Shown: piece by piece, positions 15,129 to 17,080 of the stretch
Layout: every line of letters starts with the position of its first letter
Position numbering within the stretch: position 1 is the stretch's first letter
Source of the DNA: Lachnospiraceae bacterium UBA3643
Lineage (GTDB): Bacteria > Bacillota > Clostridia > Lachnospirales > Lachnospiraceae
Reading direction: 5' to 3'
Assembly: GCA_002373855.1 (NCBI GenBank)
Contig: DFKO01000052.1
Span: 1-17,080, forward strand
DNA length: 17,080 bases
Position numbers and translations under genes: made by a program
Notes under the pieces: generated by a model
Told to the model about the DNA's origin: nothing
Seen by the model: only the letters and a program-made list of their open reading frames with translations
Database searches by the model: none

Positions 15129-16693
15129 TGAAAAAGAAATACAATATAATCTTATTTTGTGTTATTGGTTTTTTGATGATAATCGCCCTCGCTATGCGTA
15201 TAGTTGCATGTTACTGGGGTGATCCGCAGATTCTCAATATCGACGAGCAGTTTATCATGCTGCCTGCACTTGATCTCATTAAAAATCATACATATATATG
15301 TCATGTTGTAAACCGCCCCGATCAGGTTGAGATAAAATGCGTGGCTCTTATTTTGTCGATTGCGTCAAAAATATTATGGCACGCTGACCCCAACGTGATA
15401 TTTGACAGTCATCCAATTGCTCTTCATGTCATGGGCAGGTTTTTCACTACATGTTTTGGCGTAGCGATGATACCTGTCTCCGTTATATTTGCTGGAAAGA
15501 TGTCTGATATTCTTTCTATCAGCAAGATAAAGACTCAGATAATAACAGCGTTTATATTTTGCTTCTTTCCCATATATATCCAACACTCGGGGTATATGAC
15601 ACCGGATGTTCCCATTGCATGTATGGTCATGCTTTTTTGTATATTCTTTATCAGATATCTTGAGGATGGCAAAGTATCATCTCTTATCATCTCTGCTGTT
15701 ATAGTAGGAATATGTGCGATGATAAAATGGCCCGGATTGTTTCTGTGCTTTGGTATAGCGCTTATGGTCATTTACCGATCTGTAAAGGAAAAGAAATATA
15801 GGAATATTTTCATTCACGGAATAATATCTGTAATAACAGTATTCCTGACATGCTTTATTATCATGCCTAATATTATCAGCGATTTCCCGGTTATCATGCA
15901 GTATATGCATGAGGAGTCAAAGCCCCGAAATGTAGAGGGTACGAGACTCTCAATGTTTTTCCAAAATTTTTATTTTTACTTTAAGACATCTGTCCTAAAT
16001 CTGGGATGCATTTCTTTGATTCCATTTGCACTCGGACTGTTTTCTTTATTCAAAAAGAGAGATAGTCGATCTCTTGTTTTTATGGTTGGACTCCTCTACT
16101 GGTTTATCATTAGTATCATCCCTGTTCAGTGGATCAGATGGGGAACACCCATTTATCTGTTTTACATATTGCTCGTCGGGATCGGTATATCATACGGATT
16201 TGAATTATTAAACAAAAAGAAAGTATTAAAGATTTGTTATGTTCTTGTGACCGGAGTATTGATAATCAATATTTTGCTCTCCGGAATATGCATGACAAAA
16301 TATCTGTCTCTTCCGAATGTTTGCTACGCAGGGCTCAATGATCTGGAGAGTATGGGTATAAATGCGGGTAATTCTATTTCGGAATGGGAGACGCCGTTCT
16401 GTACATGGTGGGGGACAACCTATTATGGTGAATTCGATATAGATGAAAATGGTGTGGCGACTGTAAAGGATCCTGATTCCGTACCGGAGTATTTTGTGAG
16501 ATCGAGAACTAAGCCTGCGGAGTTTTATGAGGCTATAGATGCTTCATTTCCCCTTGTATACTATATAGAGCCGGATGGCAATTATGACCAGAAATTTATG
16601 GCTACATCAAATATAATATACTCTATAGGATATATTTTCTCAAAAGAAACCCGTGTTGGAGGCTGGCCTGTGTGGGTTTACAAGATTAAATGA
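15128..16693 (+). CDS. Polytopic GT-C glycosyltransferase (GT39/ArnT-like)
   Basis: This 521-residue integral membrane protein has about ten or more hydrophobic helices. It fits the dolichyl/undecaprenyl-phosphate-sugar transferases that add sugars on the outer face of the membrane. The first extracytoplasmic loop carries the acidic pair Asp39-Glu40 (ILNIDEQ), the usual catalytic aspartate of GT-C enzymes. A second conserved acidic site is Asp160 in GYMTPDVP. RWGTPIY (337-343) resembles the basic-Pro motif late in this family. The last 120 residues (about 397-521) form a soluble tail. The start overlaps the stop of the family-2 glycosyltransferase by one base. A lipid-linked sugar donor is expected but not identified. 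It could act on the same polymer as the YidC-type phosphotransferases, since both should work outside the membrane. Confidence 0.78.
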   Translation: MKKKYNIILFCVIGFLMIIALAMRIVACYWGDPQILNIDEQFIMLPALDLIKNHTYICHVVNRPDQVEIKCVALILSIASKILWHADPNVIFDSHPIALHVMGRFFTTCFGVAMIPVSVIFAGKMSDILSISKIKTQIITAFIFCFFPIYIQHSGYMTPDVPIACMVMLFCIFFIRYLEDGKVSSLIISAVIVGICAMIKWPGLFLCFGIALMVIYRSVKEKKYRNIFIHGIISVITVFLTCFIIMPNIISDFPVIMQYMHEESKPRNVEGTRLSMFFQNFYFYFKTSVLNLGCISLIPFALGLFSLFKKRDSRSLVFMVGLLYWFIISIIPVQWIRWGTPIYLFYILLVGIGISYGFELLNKKKVLKICYVLVTGVLIINILLSGICMTKYLSLPNVCYAGLNDLESMGINAGNSISEWETPFCTWWGTTYYGEFDIDENGVATVKDPDSVPEYFVRSRTKPAEFYEAIDASFPLVYYIEPDGNYDQKFMATSNIIYSIGYIFSKETRVGGWPVWVYKIK

Positions 16694-16704
16694 CAATAAT
16701 ACTG

Positions 16705-16710
16705 TATAAT
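16705..16710 (+). promoter_or_regulatory. Candidate -10 element before the last glycosyltransferase gene
   Basis: A perfect TATAAT lies in the 52-base gap after the GT-C gene. No good -35 is present at 15-19 bases spacing; the nearest, TTTACA at 16677-16682, is 22 bases away. It may therefore be a weak or activator-dependent promoter, or chance in AT-rich DNA. Confidence 0.35.
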
Positions 16711-16713
16711 AGA

Positions 16714-16730
16714 TAGTTAGGGTATAACTA
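16714..16730. repeat. Short inverted repeat, possible operator or small hairpin
   Basis: The arms TAGTTA (16714-16719) and TAACTA (16725-16730) surround a 5-base centre. The repeat sits just downstream of the TATAAT at 16705-16710 and ahead of the last gene, where an operator might lie. No T-run follows, so it does not look like a terminator. Confidence 0.3.
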
Positions 16731-16745
16731 ATCAGGGTTAAAAAT

Positions 16746-17080
16746 ATGGAAGTTCTGGCAATCACATACTGCAGAGCCATGCTCGGTGCCAACCGCTCCA
16801 TGGTTGCTATGATAAAGGATATGAGAGACAGATACTCTGTCAGTTTTACGGTGCTTATGCCATCTGTTATAGATGGAGATCTGGAACAGGTCCTTATATC
16901 AGAAAATATTCCATATATAGTTGCTCCCATGAAGATGTGGGTGATGCCGGTATCGGAAAGCCTGAAAAAATTTCGTTCTGTCTCGTCAGTTATTAAGAGC
17001 GTCATACTTAATAATAGTATATTAAAACAAATTAAAGACAGACATTTTGACCTGATATATACAAACAATTCAACTGTTCA
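16746..17080 (+). CDS. GT4-type (group 1) glycosyltransferase, N-terminal part only
   Basis: The frame is open from the ATG at 16746 to the window edge, giving 111 complete codons. The visible part is the acceptor-binding Rossmann half of a GT-B glycosyltransferase: a first beta strand MEVLAITYCR, then a glycine-rich GANRSM segment where GT4 enzymes have GGAxxS-type loops, alternating strands and helices (VSFTVLMPS, IPYIVAP), and FDLIYTNNS near the edge, the usual strand before the conserved Asn/His position. A weak AGGG lies 9 bases before the start. The 52-base gap from the GT-C gene holds a possible promoter, so it could begin a new transcript or continue the glycan operon. The donor and catalytic half is outside the window. 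Confidence 0.75.
   Translation, partial: MEVLAITYCRAMLGANRSMVAMIKDMRDRYSVSFTVLMPSVIDGDLEQVLISENIPYIVAPMKMWVMPVSESLKKFRSVSSVIKSVILNNSILKQIKDRHFDLIYTNNSTV

Noticed and set aside
1..17080. CRISPR array, tRNA or rRNA genes, insertion sequence or prophage
   Set aside because: No regularly spaced repeats, cloverleaf-like sequence, transposase, integrase or phage-type genes were seen. The only large repeats are the paralogous coding regions.

Overview
The window is about 38-40% GC by eye. Every supported gene lies on the + strand, and most have good purine-rich ribosome binding sites. Rubrerythrin, a two-iron desulfoferrodoxin, a flavin reductase-rubredoxin protein, a pseudaminic-acid-type dehydratase and the AT-rich glycan gene style together suggest an anaerobic Firmicute of the Lachnospiraceae type (Butyrivibrio/Roseburia-like). 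That placement is inference; no rRNA or other marker is present.

Region 1 (1-3039) is a redox and oxygen-defence stretch. It starts inside a gene whose visible part is the tail of a Rieske-type oxygenase, joined in frame to a flavin reductase and a rubredoxin domain. A promoter-led pseB (UDP-GlcNAc 4,6-dehydratase) follows. Rubrerythrin and desulfoferrodoxin come next; they remove peroxide and superoxide using rubredoxin-type electron carriers. A hairpin at 3066-3096 probably closes this block.

Region 2 (3121-16693) is a tightly packed set of seven genes with gaps of 6 to 34 bases and one 1-base overlap. It looks like one operon for an envelope glycan or polymer. In order it holds a TagB/TagF-like (CDP-glycerol) phosphotransferase and two tandem paralogues that join a YidC/Oxa1-like membrane domain to extra membrane segments and an outward-facing sulfatase/LtaS/EptA-type phosphotransferase domain. 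After these come a fusion of a LicC-like cytidylyltransferase with a PLP enzyme, a third and more diverged YidC-transferase fusion, a family-2 glycosyltransferase and a polytopic GT-C (GT39-like) mannosyl/arabinosyl-type transferase. Region 3 (16746 to the end) is the start of a GT4-type glycosyltransferase that leaves the window.

The most unusual content is the set of three YidC-phosphotransferase fusions around a cytidylyltransferase-PLP bifunctional enzyme. The catalytic metal and nucleophile residues look intact in all three. The essential groove arginine of true YidC insertases appears to be replaced in all three. My working model, which is inference, is that the fusion enzyme makes a CDP-activated phospho-amino-alcohol or aminophosphonate. 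This would then reach a lipid or polymer, and the YidC-like enzymes would transfer phospho-substituents to surface glycans on the outer face of the membrane.

No stretch longer than 300 bases lacks a gene. I saw no tRNA, rRNA, CRISPR array, insertion sequence or attachment site.
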